Shown: positions 42,560 through 54,956, numbered from the stretch's first letter. The stretch: 64,000 nt of DNA from Papilionanthe hookeriana x Papilionanthe teres (GCA_022702705.1 CM040430.1:14393310-14457309); one strand, 5' to 3'. Translations and numbers: made by a program. Notes: a model not told the origin generated them from the sequence alone.

Positions 42560-43600
42560 ACGAGAAGCTAGTGGCCATAGAATAGTAGCTAACATAGATC
42601 CCTCAAAGGATAACATCGAGGAACCCATGCAAATAGGAATGCATGAGATAAGGACCCAAATCATGGATAACGTGATAGCTCATATCGCCGAGGTCCTAAA
42701 GACTGAACCCCACAAGAACAGAACCAACCTCAGGAGGCACTGTTAGTGCATAATGGTCGGAAGGAGAACCCCAACCAGGAGAGACCTAGTGAATCTCAAC
42801 AACAAGATATTGCAGAGTCAATATAGGTAGAGAAGTAGGGTGTAGGATGCACTGAACCACTGTGATAGCTGAAGAACGCTTTCTCCTTCCAAATATCTGG
42901 TGTGAAACCTCTGAAAAAGTTTAATTTACGGGCTTTGGAAGCCTACTAGGGGCGGTCAGTCCTTAATGACCATATTGTTTCATTTGATTCGGTCGTGTGC
43001 CTACTCAAAATCTCAGATGTGTTTAAGTGTCATCTGTTTATCATCACTTGAGGTCTTGAACCTTAAAGTGATTCCACTGACTTCCATCCTGACGTATCAG
43101 CAAATTTATCGATTTTAAAAGGCTATTCTTAGCATATTTATTCAGCGCCCAGAGATCCACCAAGTGCATTCAGTTCTTATGTCAGCTCAAGTAAGGAGAG
43201 CAGAGATTCTTTATGCATTCAACACATGCTTTCAGAGAAAGGTGTTGGAGGTAAAAGTCCTCAAAGTTGATGTGGAAGTAGCCACTTTAAAGTAAGATCT
43301 GTGGTTCAAGAGATTTTCCTATGATTTTAATATTAATGAAACCCAAGACTTAGCAGAGATAATTACAAAGCTAATAAGCACATGTTGGCAATGGAAAGTA
43401 CCCCCAACCAGGAACCACAAGGCCATCCCACCTAGAAAACAGTACCTCCCGGCGGAGGATCAAAGAGAACATAGGAACACATACTACACATCTGACATCA
43501 TTTCAAAGAAGGCTAGATCTTCCAAAAAAATAAAGGAACGAGACAGTATCAACAAAACTATGGACCAATGATAAATTGAGACCCTTGACTAACCTGATAT
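42560..43600 (+). pseudogene. possible Tat/Retand-type gag relic in family X
   Basis: Fragments in mixed frames read like a plant gag: MDNVIAHIAEVLKTEPHKN (42665-42722), LKKFNLRALEAY near 42910, and later ILYAFNTCFQRKVLE near 43205 and NETQDLAEIITKLI (43335-43376). No continuous frame. It lies between the putative 5' LTR end and a new LTR start at 43611, so family X may be an LTR element with a very short internal region. Confidence 0.35.
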
Positions 43601-43610
43601 TACAAAAGGT

Positions 43611-44255
43611 TGTTGACTTCAATTTTTGCGAGGTCTAGTCTTCCTCTTAGGACTTAAGATCTAACCATATAACTTTCCTTTTGACTATCCTAGAAGCCTA
43701 GTGAGAGTACCCATGCCTATAGAAATTCAAGCTACTTCCTAGCTCCCTTGTGGAGTCTTACTTGGGTGGTTTTATTCCTCTAGTATTTGGGTGGTTGAGA
43801 CTAACATGTTGAGACTCAAAGAGAGTTTCTATAGGATCACGAGGCCTTAGGGACAACCTTTTGACATTGAGTGGCTTGATCACCACTTCACATACACTTC
43901 ACTCCTCACAAAATTTGCTCCAAAATTCCCAAATTATCAACCTAATTTGACAAAACTTCAAATCTGATTCCCATGGTCCTTAAACTCAAAGGCACATCAA
44001 TCCTACTTCATGTCCTAACTCAAATCCAAGATTTTCTCAAAATTACCCAAATTCAAAATTTTCCAAGTTCAAACAAGTTCACATTTAAGTCCAAAAAATC
44101 GCATATCAAATCCAATTTCACCAAATTCGAAGCTCACAATCCAAAATTTCCAACGTCGAACCCAAATGCACCTTAAATCCACTTGAACCAATGTGCTAAG
44201 CCTAAATTTACCAAGTTCATAGACTGAATTTTATCCTAATGATCCACTAAAAATT
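43611..44255 (+). repeat. family X LTR start, cut by element B
   Basis: TGTTGACTTCAATTTTTGCG aligns with the start of copy 3 at 60867 (TGTTGACCTAATTTTGGTG), followed in both by TCCTAGAAG, a CTATAGGATCACG / CTATAGGATGTTC block and C/A-rich text. It ends at the LTR of element B. Confidence 0.65.
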
Positions 44256-45899
44256 TGATAGCTTTTTACTGTCCATATCCTACTTGTTTTTGATGATATT
44301 GCAGTTTAAAGAAATGTATTTTTCATAATTTCATGCAGGTACAATGATTTTAAGCCTTTGGAGCAAAACAAAGCGAAACGGAGCAAATTTGGAGAAAATG
44401 GGGGCAAAAGTGCATTTTATTAAACTAGCACTGAACGGCGCTGTCACCAGCGTCGGACCGTGCCAATTTACAGAGACTTTGGACCCAAACGGTGGAAAAT
44501 AGCGCCGGATGGCGCCCTATCCTGCGCCGGACTGCTCTCTATCCTGCGCCTGACTGCGCCTTATCCCGAATTCAAACTAGATTCAATGTATTTGGCCAAA
44601 TTTTGGAGGGTTACTTGAAGAAACTCTTGGTAAATTAGTTATAGCCAGATTTAAACTACTTTGAAGCCAAATTTAGAGAAGGGGGGAGAGTTTAGAGTGT
44701 AGGGAGAGTGAAGAGTGAGTGTCTTTTCATTTTGTTTAGGAAATCTAAGGTTTGTGTGTTCTCTTCTAAGGAGTGTAGGAGGAGAGGGAAAGTGAGATAT
44801 TTCTTCTTCATTACTTATCTAAAGAGATAATTGTGTGTTGTTGTGAAGAAAGAACATGAGTCAAAAGAATTTCTTGAGATTCGCTTGGGGAAGAGTTTGA
44901 GATAAGTTGTCTTTTCTTTACTCTGTTTGTATGACGTTGGTTTTATATATAAAATCCATGTTTTGTCATCTTTTCCTCTTGAGTCTTGAGAAGATTTCTT
45001 TGTCTTCCTCCTTTTCATGTGATGTGTTGATGTTGTGATATGGAAATGATGTGCCGATTTATTTTGGAGAATTTGGATGACCTTTTAACTTCGAACTTCA
45101 TTTACTTTTTGATCTAGCAAATTAAATTATTAAAACTTGTTGGGAAACTTATATTCTGAAAGAATTATGAGTTCCACAAAAAAGTGAATGTCACATTCAA
45201 TGTCCATGAATGAATGACGTAGTTCGTGCGGGTTGAGTGCGAATAAATTCGGAAATATACTTTGATTGACATAGAATTAGAGATTTCAGAATGATAGGCT
45301 GAAATCCTTAATTTGGTCCTAAGGTTTGGAAACCAAAGCGAGAGTTAGCCTTCAGGGGAAGGGAAGTGGGAGCTCTGGAGTGAGAGCTAGTATCCTCCTA
45401 ACCTAACCACATATTTGGAGACTAAGCTTAGGATTAGCCAATGTTCTTTATTCGTCTGGAAAAGGTAAAGAATAGGAATGCTCCTATTTGACACAATACA
45501 TTTGCATCACTGATCTAGTTTATAAAAATCATCATATTATAATTGGAGAGGAGGAAGATTCTTTCGTACAACTGAACTTTTTTATAAACTTAGTCTTGTG
45601 TTAGTTTAATTTTCTAGAAGATTAGAATGTACTTTGGTAGAAGTTGTAACTACAAATGTTTGTCTTATTTTAAGAATTAAAATTACTTGAAATTGTGTTG
45701 TAATTCGAGAAGTGATTTCTGTGCTACACCATAAATTAATTGTCTCCCTGTGGGATCTATATCCAGGACTCCACTAGAGCCCTGTATTACTTGAGCGATA
45801 CGTATACTTGCGTTTAATTGTGTGACTCATTAGAAAACTAAATCAATATAAATATAAATCTGAGTTCATAAATTTTGGCAAATTAAAAATGTCGCACCA
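44256..45899 (+). repeat. 5' LTR of element B
   Basis: About 1644 bp from TGATAGC to GTCGCACCA. It shares TTTAAAGAAATGTATTTT, GGTAAAGAATAGGAATGC and TCTATATCCAGGACTCCACT with the LTR of A. GC-rich words at 44431-44575 (GCGCTGTCACCAGCG, GCGCCGGATGGCGCC, CTGCGCCGGACTGC) are the equivalent of the dyad arrays. The left end is inferred from alignment of the early block. Confidence 0.8.
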
Positions 45900-45905
45900 A
45901 GTTTT

Positions 45906-45923
45906 TGGCGCCGTTGCCGGGGA
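45906..45923 (+). promoter_or_regulatory. primer binding site, tRNA-Asp
   Basis: TGGCGCCGTTGCCGGGGA is complementary to the 3' end of plant tRNA-Asp(GUC), the primer typical of Athila elements. It lies 6 bp after the LTR. Confidence 0.92.
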
Positions 45924-46059
45924 GGAAAGGTAACTACTAAAAATTAATTTTGTAGTATTTGAAATCTTATATTTGAATTACAAGTCATAATTGTGTGTGC
46001 TTGTTTATTGTTAGTGTGCTTATTGTGTTTGTATACATAATATCATATCTATAGGTTTA

Positions 46060-47663
46060 GTGTCTTACGATGCTGAATTAGAGCGTACTATTGGAAAAAT
46101 TCGAAAACAACAAAAACGATATAAAAATCCTCACAGAATGGCGAATAACTTGAACAATCAAAATGAAAATATACCAAGACCATTAATAGATTATGCTAAT
46201 CCAACGGTAGATGAAATTCACTTAACTATCAAAAACCCTGGTGTTGCTGCTAATTCATTTGAGCTTAAACCTGCTATTATCCAAATGGTACAGAATAATT
46301 AATTTGGAGGAACACCTAATGAAGATTCTAACTTACATCTCGCTAGTTTTCTAGAACTGTGAGCTACCTTTAAATACGATGGAGTGTCAAATGATATTGT
46401 TAGACTTAGACATTTTCCTTTTTCAATAAGGGATAAGGCTAAGTCGTGGTTAAACTCTTTAGCACCTGTATCTATCAGAACTTGGGGAGAGCTTTCATAA
46501 AAGTTTCTGTCAAAATATTTTCCTCCTTAAAAAACTGCTAAGTTGAGGAATGATATCACATCTTTTAGTTAGTTTGATGGAGAATCGATATATGAAGCTT
46601 GGGATAGATTCAAAGATCTTATGAGAAAGTGTCCACATCATGTTTTACCAGACTGGTTAATAATTCAAACATTTTATAATTGATTAGTTGGATCTTTTAG
46701 ATAGATTATCGATGATGCTGCTGGTGGATCATTAATGTATAAACCTTTTGATGAAGCATATTCGTTAATTGAAGAGATGGCTGCTAATAATTTTTAATGG
46801 CCTTTTGAGCAGCTAAATCCTAAGAGAGTAGCTAGTATTCATGATTCTGATGCGATAACTATGATAGTCTCTCAAATTGCTGCACTTTCTAAGAAAATGG
46901 ATCAATATGGAATAAATTATTCTTCAATAGCCCCAGTGTTGGAAGAAAATTCATCAAGACGGATGATAGACTCTTAAACACCTTATGAAACCTCGAATGC
47001 CATAAATAACAAAGTCAATAATCATTATTCAAATTATTATAATTCTAGTTGGAGGAATCACCCAAACATCAACTGGAATAATACCAATGCTATTGTTAAC
47101 TAGTAATGGGGAAATAATCCTATGAATCTAGTTGGAAATCCGAACAACCAAGGAAATACCAATTATAGACCTTCTTTTCCTCTTGGTTTTAATAGTAAAC
47201 ACCAATTTAAGGAAAAGAAGTTGTATACTGAAGAAATGATTCCAAATATGGGTAATCAAATTCAACCTCAAAATGTTGTGATGAAGAACATTGAGAATCA
47301 ATTGGGACATAGCTTTATTGCGCTTAATAATAGATCTTCTGGAAATCTTCCTGGCAATATTGAGATCAACCCAAAAGATCAAAACAAGGAGCAAATTAAG
47401 GCTATTCAATTAAGGAGTGGAAAAGAATTGGAACTAAGAGTTCAAAAAGAATTCGAAGTTGAAAGAGAGGAAGTGGACATTAAGAAAGGTTCTGATAGGA
47501 TATATCCAAACAAATATTCGCTTGAACCAATGAAGATAATTGTTGAAAACCCACCTCCTCCTTTTCCTCAAAGACTAAAGAAACAGAACAGGGATAATAG
47601 ATTTGCAAAGTTTTTGGAAATTCTTAAGAAATTAACGATTAATATTCCCTTTGTGAATCAATA
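46060..47663 (+). pseudogene. gag: gag of element B, many stops in one frame
   Basis: Nearly the whole gag can be read in one frame interrupted by stops: DAELERTIGKIRKQQK, VAANSFELKPAIIQMVQN, FSIRDKAKSWLNSL, TAKLRNDITSFS, IQTFYN, then an N-rich part and IKAIQLRSGKELEL (47397). Several stops are TAA or TAG where the other copies have CAA or CAG (for example after MVQNN at 46300), pointing to C-to-T decay rather than frameshifts. The last piece, 47122-47664, is open for 180 codons. Confidence 0.9.
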
Positions 47664-47669
47664 GAGCAG

Positions 47670-49110
47670 ATGTCTGATTATGCAAAGTTTATGAATGATA
47701 TTATAAAAAAGAAAAGAAAGTTCAAAGACCACGAGACTGTTGCACTTAGTGGTGAGTGTAGTGCAATTATTCAAAAGAAGCTTTCTGAAAAACTTAAAGA
47801 CCTAGGTAGTTTCACTATCCTGTGTGCTATAGGTGAGAAATTTATCGGAAGAGCTTTATGTGATCTTAGAGCTAGTATATATCTTATACCTTTATCAACT
47901 TTCAAAAGATTGGGAATAGAAGAAATTTCACCTACATCTGTGACTCTTCAATTGGTTGATCATTCTATCACTTATCCTAAAGGAGTTGTGGAAGATGTAT
48001 TAGTGAAGGTGGATAAATTTTTGTTTCATGTGGACTTTATTGTATTAGATATGGAGGAAGATATAGAAATTCCAATTATTTTGGGAAGATCATTCTTTGC
48101 TACTGGAAGAGCTATGGTCGATGTTCAAAAAGGAAAATTAACTATGAGAGTTAATGACCAAGAGGTAACTTTCAATATTCTAAAATCTATGAAATACCTT
48201 TCAACTGAAAAAGTTGATGAGTGCTTTCGAATGGAAATCTGCGATTATTTGAGAGAAGATCATTTTGGAGAAGTATTTAAAGATAATTTGGAATGTGAGG
48301 ATGCAAATGAAAGTGAAAGTGAAGATGATTTGGATGATATGAAGAATGAAAAGTTAGAATCTGTTCAGGAAAGATTTGAAAGATTGGATACTATGGAAAA
48401 TGGAGAGAAAAGTTTTATTCCAACTATCATTAAACCCCCTGTACTTGAGCTAAAAATTCTCTCTAATCATTTGAAGTATATGTTTTTAGGAAAATCATCT
48501 ACCTTACCATTCATTGTCTCTTCAAATTTAAATGAATATCAAGAACAAAAATTACTGGACACCTTAAAAAGATACAAAAAGGCTTTTGGTTGGTCCATAG
48601 CTGATATTAAAGGAATCAGTTCATCAATATATATGCAGAGAATTTTGTTAAACGAACAACATAAACCTAGAGTTGATCCACAAAGGAGACTGAACCCAAT
48701 AATGAAAGAATTGGTTAAAAAAGAGATTTTAAAGTGGTTAGATGCTGAAATTATATATCCTATTTCTGATAGTGTTTGGGTAAGCTCAGTTCATTGTGTT
48801 CTTAAGAAAGGAGGAGTGACTGTTGACGTAAATGAATGAAATGAAATTATACCGACAAGATAAGTCACTGGTTGGCAAATATGTATTGATTATAGAAAAT
48901 TAAACGCCTCCACCAGAAAAGATCACTTCCCTTTACCTTTTTTAGACCAAATGCTAGACAGACTTGCTAGACACAAGAATTATTACTTTTTGGGTGGATA
49001 TACCGGTTATCACCAAATACCTATTGCTCCTGAGGATCAAGAGAAGACTACATTTACTAGCCCTTATGGAACTTTTGCTTTTAGAAGAATGCTTTTTGGA
49101 TTATGTAATG
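47670..49110 (+). pseudogene. protease and RT of element B, cut by element C
   Basis: Open from 47670 to 48839 (389 codons). The protease active site is CDLRASIYLIPLS where sister copies have DLGAS, so the essential Gly is Arg. RT begins with DPQRRLNPIMKELVKKEI. After stops near 48837-48862, motif A at 48970-49010 reads FLGGYTGYHQI, Gly for the catalytic Asp of FLDGY. The frame ends in FGLCN at the insertion point of element C. Confidence 0.9.
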
Positions 49111-50888
49111 TGACTCGACCGCAATTACGCAAGTAAAATAGCTTATAAAATTATAGCCAAACTTGACCCCAAATCTGATTAAGCGGCTAATGTACGATAA
49201 TTAAAGAATAATGTTTTTATAAATAAATATAAATCGTACACTAGAGATACTACACAAGTATACTTATCGTTTCAAGTAATCTATTGCTTTCTAATTAAGC
49301 CCCAGATATCGATCCCACGGGGAAGGTTAAGTACAAATAATTAAGAAAGAAAGATGAAAATATATTTATAAACTAATTAACTAACAAGTACTAATATGCA
49401 AGTTATTAAAGTAGAAATTGTAAATTAAATTAATATTTAAATTCTTTAACACAATAAAAAAAGATTCTTTCCCCATATGAAATATTTAATGATTAGTAAA
49501 TATCTAAATTAGTTTGAGAACTTAGAGAATGTGATATTATGACAAATAGGAGCATATTGATTCTTTACCCTTATTACAACATCTAAAGAACATTGGCTAG
49601 TTTTAGAAGATTGGATCAGGATGTATTGTTAGTAGTAAGGGACGAAGTTCTAGGCTCTTACTTCTAGTTTCCCCACCAAGGGTGCCTATGGTCGGGCCTA
49701 TTAGTGACCCATCACCTCCTCTTAAACCAAATTGATAGAATTTAGCCTGTCACTGTAAAAACGGATTCAATTCTACGCCCTTCAAAGATTATTTTCCTAT
49801 CTATTCGCACCCCCCTTTAAGGATTTACCATCTACCTTTCCAAGGGAAATGTGATATTTACAAGTTAAGAATTCTTAGCCCATGGTCAGATCTTAAGAAC
49901 TCTCCATAGATTTTAACATTACAAGTGATCAAGTTGTAGTGTAAATGAAAATTAGGTAAAGTATCATCACAAATTATGGATGAAGAAAAATAAGTTCTTA
50001 AAACGAAATTAAATCCTTATCTAAATCTTTTCATATTCGTAGGGAGAAAGAGAATAAAACTACTCAGAAAACATAGGATTCACACCACAAACCATATTTA
50101 TATAATTCAAATTTAAAGTACAAAACTTAAGAACCAAATTATAAATACTTATCCTGAATGATATCCAAGCAATCGTTTAAAGTTCCTCTGACTCCGACTG
50201 ACTTCTAGAAGTCTCCAACTCCAACAATCACACTATAAAAACTCTGAACTCTCACTAAAGAAAAGTAAATAACACTACACACTCTTTAACTAAATGAAAT
50301 GGCACACTCCAAAATGACCACTATTTGCTGTAGAATTGTTCTCTATTTATGGAGCTTCAAAAATGACCAGGGGTTTCTTCAGGCACCTCTTCAAAATTTG
50401 TCCAAATTCATTGAAATTCAAAATTTGTCCAAATTCATTGAATATTCTAGAAGGTAATTGTGGCGCCTAGGCGCCAGTCTCCTGCGCGAATGGACGCATC
50501 CCTTCAGGTTTTGAGTCGCACCTCTTCATTGAATAACTGATTCCCTGTGTCTATATTCATTGTATCTTGTTTATAACATATGGAAAATTGTCCAGAGGCT
50601 TCTAGATCGCTTCTTCGTCATCAATAACCATCACAAAACCGTCCAAAAGTTCTCTAGATTTTCCTGTTAAGTTTGGCGCCTGGGCGCCAGAGTCAGCCCG
50701 TTTTTTCTTCTTTTCTTCAATTGACTCATTTTTTCTCCTTTTACTCCTTTTTTTATTCTTTTTCTTCATAAACTTATTTTCTTGTACCTGCAACCAAAAA
50801 CATAAGAAATACCTTTCATTAAAGTGTAATATCCTTAAAATATTAGTTAAAAATGATATAAAAATTTAGGTAATTTTAAGGGTGATCA
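49111..50888 (-). repeat. 3' LTR of element C
   Basis: On the minus strand TGATCACCCTTAAAATTACC to GGTCGAGTCA, 1778 bp. It shares ACTTTAATGAAAGGTATTTC with other family LTRs and CCCCGTGGGATCGATATCTG near the end. Dyad units lie at 50461-50476 and 50674-50689 with degenerate ones between; a TATA box, CCATAAATAGAG, is at 50341-50352. Confidence 0.9.
50461..50689 (-). repeat. dyad units in the LTR of element C
   Basis: TGGCGCCTAGGCGCCA (50461-50476, a perfect palindrome) and TGGCGCCTGGGCGCCA (50674-50689), plus a weak unit at about 50480-50500. The block starts about 200 bp into the LTR and the nearer unit is 109 bp from the TATA box, as in element A. Confidence 0.88.
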
Positions 50889-50902
50889 ATTCCCCCAAAC
50901 TT
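50889..50902 (-). promoter_or_regulatory. polypurine tract of element C
   Basis: Minus strand AAGTTTGGGGGAAT directly before the LTR start TGATCACC. Confidence 0.85.
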
Positions 50903-52196
50903 AAACGTTGCTTATCCTCAAGTAACTCTTAACTCTTTACTATTAAAAATAATAATTTATGGAGAAAAATTTTCTTTAAGACTTCCATAACTGTTTATTT
51001 TATAAATAGAATAATGAAACTTAAAAAGCTTTTTAAATAACTTAGGCTAAAACAAAAATATGTAAAATATTTAATATTCAAGTTTTAAGAACTCTCTTCT
51101 CCTATATAATTCAAAAAGTAATTGCAATTTGTCATATTAAGAACATGTAGATAATTTACATGAAAAAGATTTTCATGATAACTCTACTAGTAAGGATTCT
51201 TATACATAAGACTTAAGTAAAAAATTGGGTTTAGGTCTCTTCTTATAAGATAATTCAAGTGAAGCCAATTTTAGATTTAGGCTTCTCCTCAAGGTTCTCC
51301 TCACTTTTCTTTTTCTTTTTCTTTTCATATTTGGATTACTTTTTTATCCTATATATCATTCTTTTCTTTTTCAGGGATTGTTTTCAATCCTTTCTCTTTT
51401 TCTTTTTTCAAGGGAGGATTACTATATTTGGATAGTCTGTTAATGATTTTAAACTTCACTATCCTTAACTTATATTTAAAGATTTAACACATTTTTCACT
51501 TAATGAATATGTGTTTAGCAAAAATATTTTTCGTAGAGTTTCAATTCTATCTTCTCAAGTAAAAATCTAGATTCCTTAGTACTTTCAAAAATACAACATT
51601 TTAACTTAGATATTTGAATTAAAATTCTTACACTCTTTTATTAAATAATTACAATTTTTAGAATTATCCTTTGCTATATAAAAATACTTTTATAAGTTTA
51701 TTATAATATTCATGAAAATACAGTATATCTATCTTAAATTAACTTTTCTTCCATACGTTATGTTATTAATTTTGAAAATATTGTTTAGTAAGGACAAGTA
51801 AAGTTTAAATTTAAGTTCTTTTCCCTCCCCCAAACTTAGTTCTTTTAATAAGGTTTAAAACATTTTGCAATATGAAATTTTAAGCTTAGTAGGAAGAAAA
51901 AGTTTAACATTTAAGGTATTTAAAATAGTAGAGTAATACAGGTATAAACAACAATATAAAAGAGTAACAAAGTAAATAACAAGAAGAAATCTAACACTCT
52001 TTTACATTTTTAAACATTTAACAAAACAACATGAGCATAAATAGGATTAAATTCTAAGCAATATGATAATGGAAATATAACAGAGTTACTACAGAGTACT
52101 CATCTAGTTCAATAATACATAAAAAGTAAAAACACACATAACAGACACATCAGCAAAGCAAAGCAAAAATAAAGTCTAATCATCCGCATTTGCCTC
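50903..52196 (-). other. non-coding 3' internal region of element C
   Basis: No gene. A second purine tract (minus strand AAGTTTGGGGGAGGGAA, 51821-51836) lies about 930 bp upstream of the LTR, with an A/G microsatellite near 51304-51326. Same order as element A. Confidence 0.65.
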
Positions 52197-53328
52197 CTAA
52201 TCGTCAGAAGAATCATCAGGAATAAGACTTCTGGGGTTGATCCATGGGGTGAATTTAGGACAAGTAGGAAATTTAATATTCTTATCACCCTTCAGAAATT
52301 TTACAAGTGCTTCATTATACTCCCCATCATAGTCACTCTTCCTCAGTATATATCTTGACATATGATCAATATTACTATCCATCTCATCTAGTTTGCATTG
52401 CATCAAGAACATATCACTTTGATGCACCAAATATCTCTGACAAACAGTATTTCACATATCTGGTGGAGGCTCAGAAGTAGAAGTGGAAGGTCCAGGTGCA
52501 GAAGTAAAAGGAATAGAAGAAGTATATGCAGTAGAATCTTGACTTTTTGACTTTCCATATATATCCACATGAGTTTTTCTAATTGGCTTTAGTAGCTTAA
52601 GCATCTCTTCAAAATAAGAGTAAAGAATATCGACATTCTTGCAAATCAAGAAAATGAGAGCCGAGAAGACTAAACCAGAAATAACACTTCCTCTAGCTGA
52701 AGTGTTGATCACATCATATATAATGGCTTCCACATCTATAGGCTTCATTTCTTGAATGCAATAATTTAAAATATCTCATTCTTTCGTCACTTCATGCAGG
52801 TGATTTGATGTAAGAATACGAGCAAAAATAAAGTAATGACAGGCCTTTGAAGTAGCATTAAGCATAGACGAGGAAAAATTTTTCCTGTTTATTGTTTCTG
52901 ATTTTCCACGATCCTCTTTCATCAGTCAGGTAGGCTAAAATCTCATCAAGCTCTCTTTCAGAAGGAACAAAAATATCATAGAAACAATCTGTAGCAGGGG
53001 GTAGACCGTAAAACATATTGATGACTTTAGGAGTGAACTCAACTCCCATTCCCCTAATATAAACTTCATTGTCAGCTGTTTCAGAAAAATTAGCATAGAA
53101 TTCTCGAACAACTGAAAAGACAACTATAGTAGAAAAGTAACAAAATTGCTCCCACTGTCGAGCAGCAATAATATTCTCGATCGAACCTCCGGGATGATAA
53201 AAACTTCATTATGCTATGAATTTGTGAGCCGACGCGAATTCATTGTAGTGCACTTGAGCACTTGCACTAGTGAACTTGGACTGATCAAATTCGCTCCGCT
53301 CCTTTCCTCACTTCGATTTTGGTGCCAT
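52197..53328 (-). pseudogene. post-pol ORF B of element C
   Basis: ATG at 53328 opens MAPKSK and after a stop EFDQSKFTSASAQVHYNEF. Then, across stops and a frameshift, ENIIAARQWEQFCYF, VVREFYANFSETADNEVYIR and GVEFTPKVINMFYGL, the same domain as ORF B of element A. 52452-52748 is a middle piece (MKPIDVEAIIYDVI). The tail 52197-52430 ends KFPTCPKFTPWINPRSL, matching FFPECPRYSQYHPRSVF in A. Role unknown. Confidence 0.8.
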
Positions 53329-53695
53329 ACTGTAAATTTAAAAATAATTCTAAATAATTTAAAAATCCAAAACATGGCACAAAATCTAAGCTTAAAACAC
53401 TATATTAAGCTTAGATCCATGGATTTTCTACTTAAAAATCAAATTTTTCTTCCAAATTTTTGGCACTATTCATATATAGAGAAATCCATGGTGAAAACTC
53501 AAAATAACTATGGCAAAGTGTAGATCTAACCTCAAGAAGTTGGAATCCGGTGTTTTCAAGCATCAAAACTTCACGAATTAAGCACAATATGGAGCCCTAG
53601 GACTGGTTTTTGCGAGTTTTGGGGAAGAAAATGAAACTTAGATGTGAAAATGGTGGCAGGTTCGATTTTAAAGCCAAAATTTTGGTTTCGGTGAA

Positions 53696-53732
53696 CCGAC
53701 ACCTATGTGCCAATTCTGGCGCCTAGGCGCCA
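53696..53732 (-). repeat. dyad units between the post-pol genes of element C
   Basis: One perfect TGGCGCCTAGGCGCCA (53717-53732) and one decayed unit (CGACACCTATGTGCCA, 53697-53712), centres 20 bp apart. This is the position equivalent to block B of element A. Confidence 0.82.
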
Positions 53733-54105
53733 GATTCACCAAAAATTTCAAAAAATTCCCAAATTTTTACATTTTGTAATTTAGGTGTTCTAACATTTGT
53801 AAACTTAAAATTATATCATAAACTTCATCAATCATCTCCCAGAAAATATTTAAGTCCAAAATAGATTCCACATTTAAGATTGATTCCAAACACAATTTGA
53901 TACAATCAAACTTAAATTTTACTTCATTTCGTTTCAAATCTTCAAGATAAGGTTCAAAAAAAAAAATACATAAAACACACATACACAACTTCTCGCTTCT
54001 CACAACAGCACATAACAATCACACAAATCACTTACACAATACATCAATAAAATCACTTAGCACTTCATATTTACAATCAATTTCTCCACATAAGTCACCC
54101 TAGAT

Positions 54106-54479
54106 TCAAGGATTCACATCAGAACCTTCGTTAGTTCCACAAGGTAATTCACTACAAACAAAGGAGTGGAAGAAAGGGACACTAGGAAATTCCAAGACTG
54201 TCTTTTCATCAATCCATTTGTTTTGAGCATACATGGTTAACTGATGGTCTTCAAATGCAGCCAAATGATCAGATTGTACCTTCATTTGACATTCTATATG
54301 CTCATATTGATGGTACATTTCATGCATCCTTTCTCCAATATGCACCAATTCTCCTTCAATCTTCTCAAGTTGACAAAAAAGCTTCTCCAATGTCATGGCT
54401 AAGTAGCCATTAAAGTAAGTTTGAGAATTCTTGTGCATGAATTTGGCTTTCCTCCATTCTCCACAGTAAGTCTCTCCAT
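54106..54479 (-). pseudogene. post-pol ORF A of element C, shortened
   Basis: An open frame of 110 codons from 54438 (MHKNSQTYFNGY) can be extended upstream in frame (GEWRKAKF). It is a charged helical segment (LEKIEGELVHIGERMHEMYH) ending WIDEKTVLEFPSVPFFHSF, which matches the C-terminal signature of ORF A in element A (WITEESACEFPFELF). The N-terminal plant domain is absent, so it is an internal deletion or a shorter form. A TATA box and a seven-unit dyad array lie directly upstream. Confidence 0.7.
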
Positions 54480-54567
54480 GGAAGCAATCAAATCTCTCTT
54501 ATCTCTAAAAAATATAGATTTAGGGTGGAAATTTAATGGCCTGACGTTTGGGGACGAAGAAGTAGTG

Positions 54568-54574
54568 ATTTATA
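54568..54574 (-). promoter_or_regulatory. TATA box before ORF A of element C
   Basis: Minus strand CCCTATAAATCACT, 56 bp after the dyad array and about 95 bp before the first ATG (54479). The order array, TATA box, gene looks like an internal promoter. No expression evidence. Confidence 0.6.
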
Positions 54575-54629
54575 GGGATTTGAGTGGGTAAAAACTGCAT
54601 TTGGGCGGTTTTACCATGATACAGAACTG

Positions 54630-54775
54630 TGGCGCCTAGGCGCCAATTTTGGCGCTTAGGCACCAATTTTGGCGCTTAGGCGCCAATTTTGGCGCTTAAG
54701 CGCCTGTATTTCAGATGTCTGGCGCTTAGGCGCTAGTTATGGCGCTTAGGCGCCAGTTCTGGCGCTTAGGTGCCA
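54630..54775 (-). repeat. seven-unit dyad array after pol (element C)
   Basis: Units of TGGCGCYTAGGCGCCA at 54630, 54650, 54670, 54690, 54720, 54740 and 54760. Spacing is 20 bp except one 30-bp step. The first unit is a perfect palindrome. Same place as block A of element A, different word. Confidence 0.95.
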
Positions 54776-54924
54776 GAATCCTAAAATACACAGGTTTGCC
54801 CTACGTCAAATTTTCATAAGTTTCATACCAAATTAGGGTATAAAAGTGTGGATCAAAAGATATGTAACTAAGTGAAGTCACATATAAAGCACTCTCAAAA
54901 TCGAAAGAAATCAAATCAAACTAT

Positions 54925-54941
54925 GGGTTGCCTCCTAACCC
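54925..54941 (-). promoter_or_regulatory. conserved stem-loop after pol (element C)
   Basis: Minus strand GGGTT-AGGAGGC-AACCC, 16 bp after the pol stop; counterpart of 5122-5139. Confidence 0.5.
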
Positions 54942-54956
54942 GATATAACCAACTGT

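Larger units (their letters stand above)
44256..49110 (+). mobile_element. Athila-like element B, 5' part
   Basis: 5' LTR, tRNA-Asp primer site, gag, protease and RT up to motif FGLCN, where the reverse-oriented element C begins after TTATGTAATG (49101-49110). The rest of B is not found on the other side of C in this window. B has its own dyad words (AGCGCCGGATGGCGCC type) in the LTR. Confidence 0.88.
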
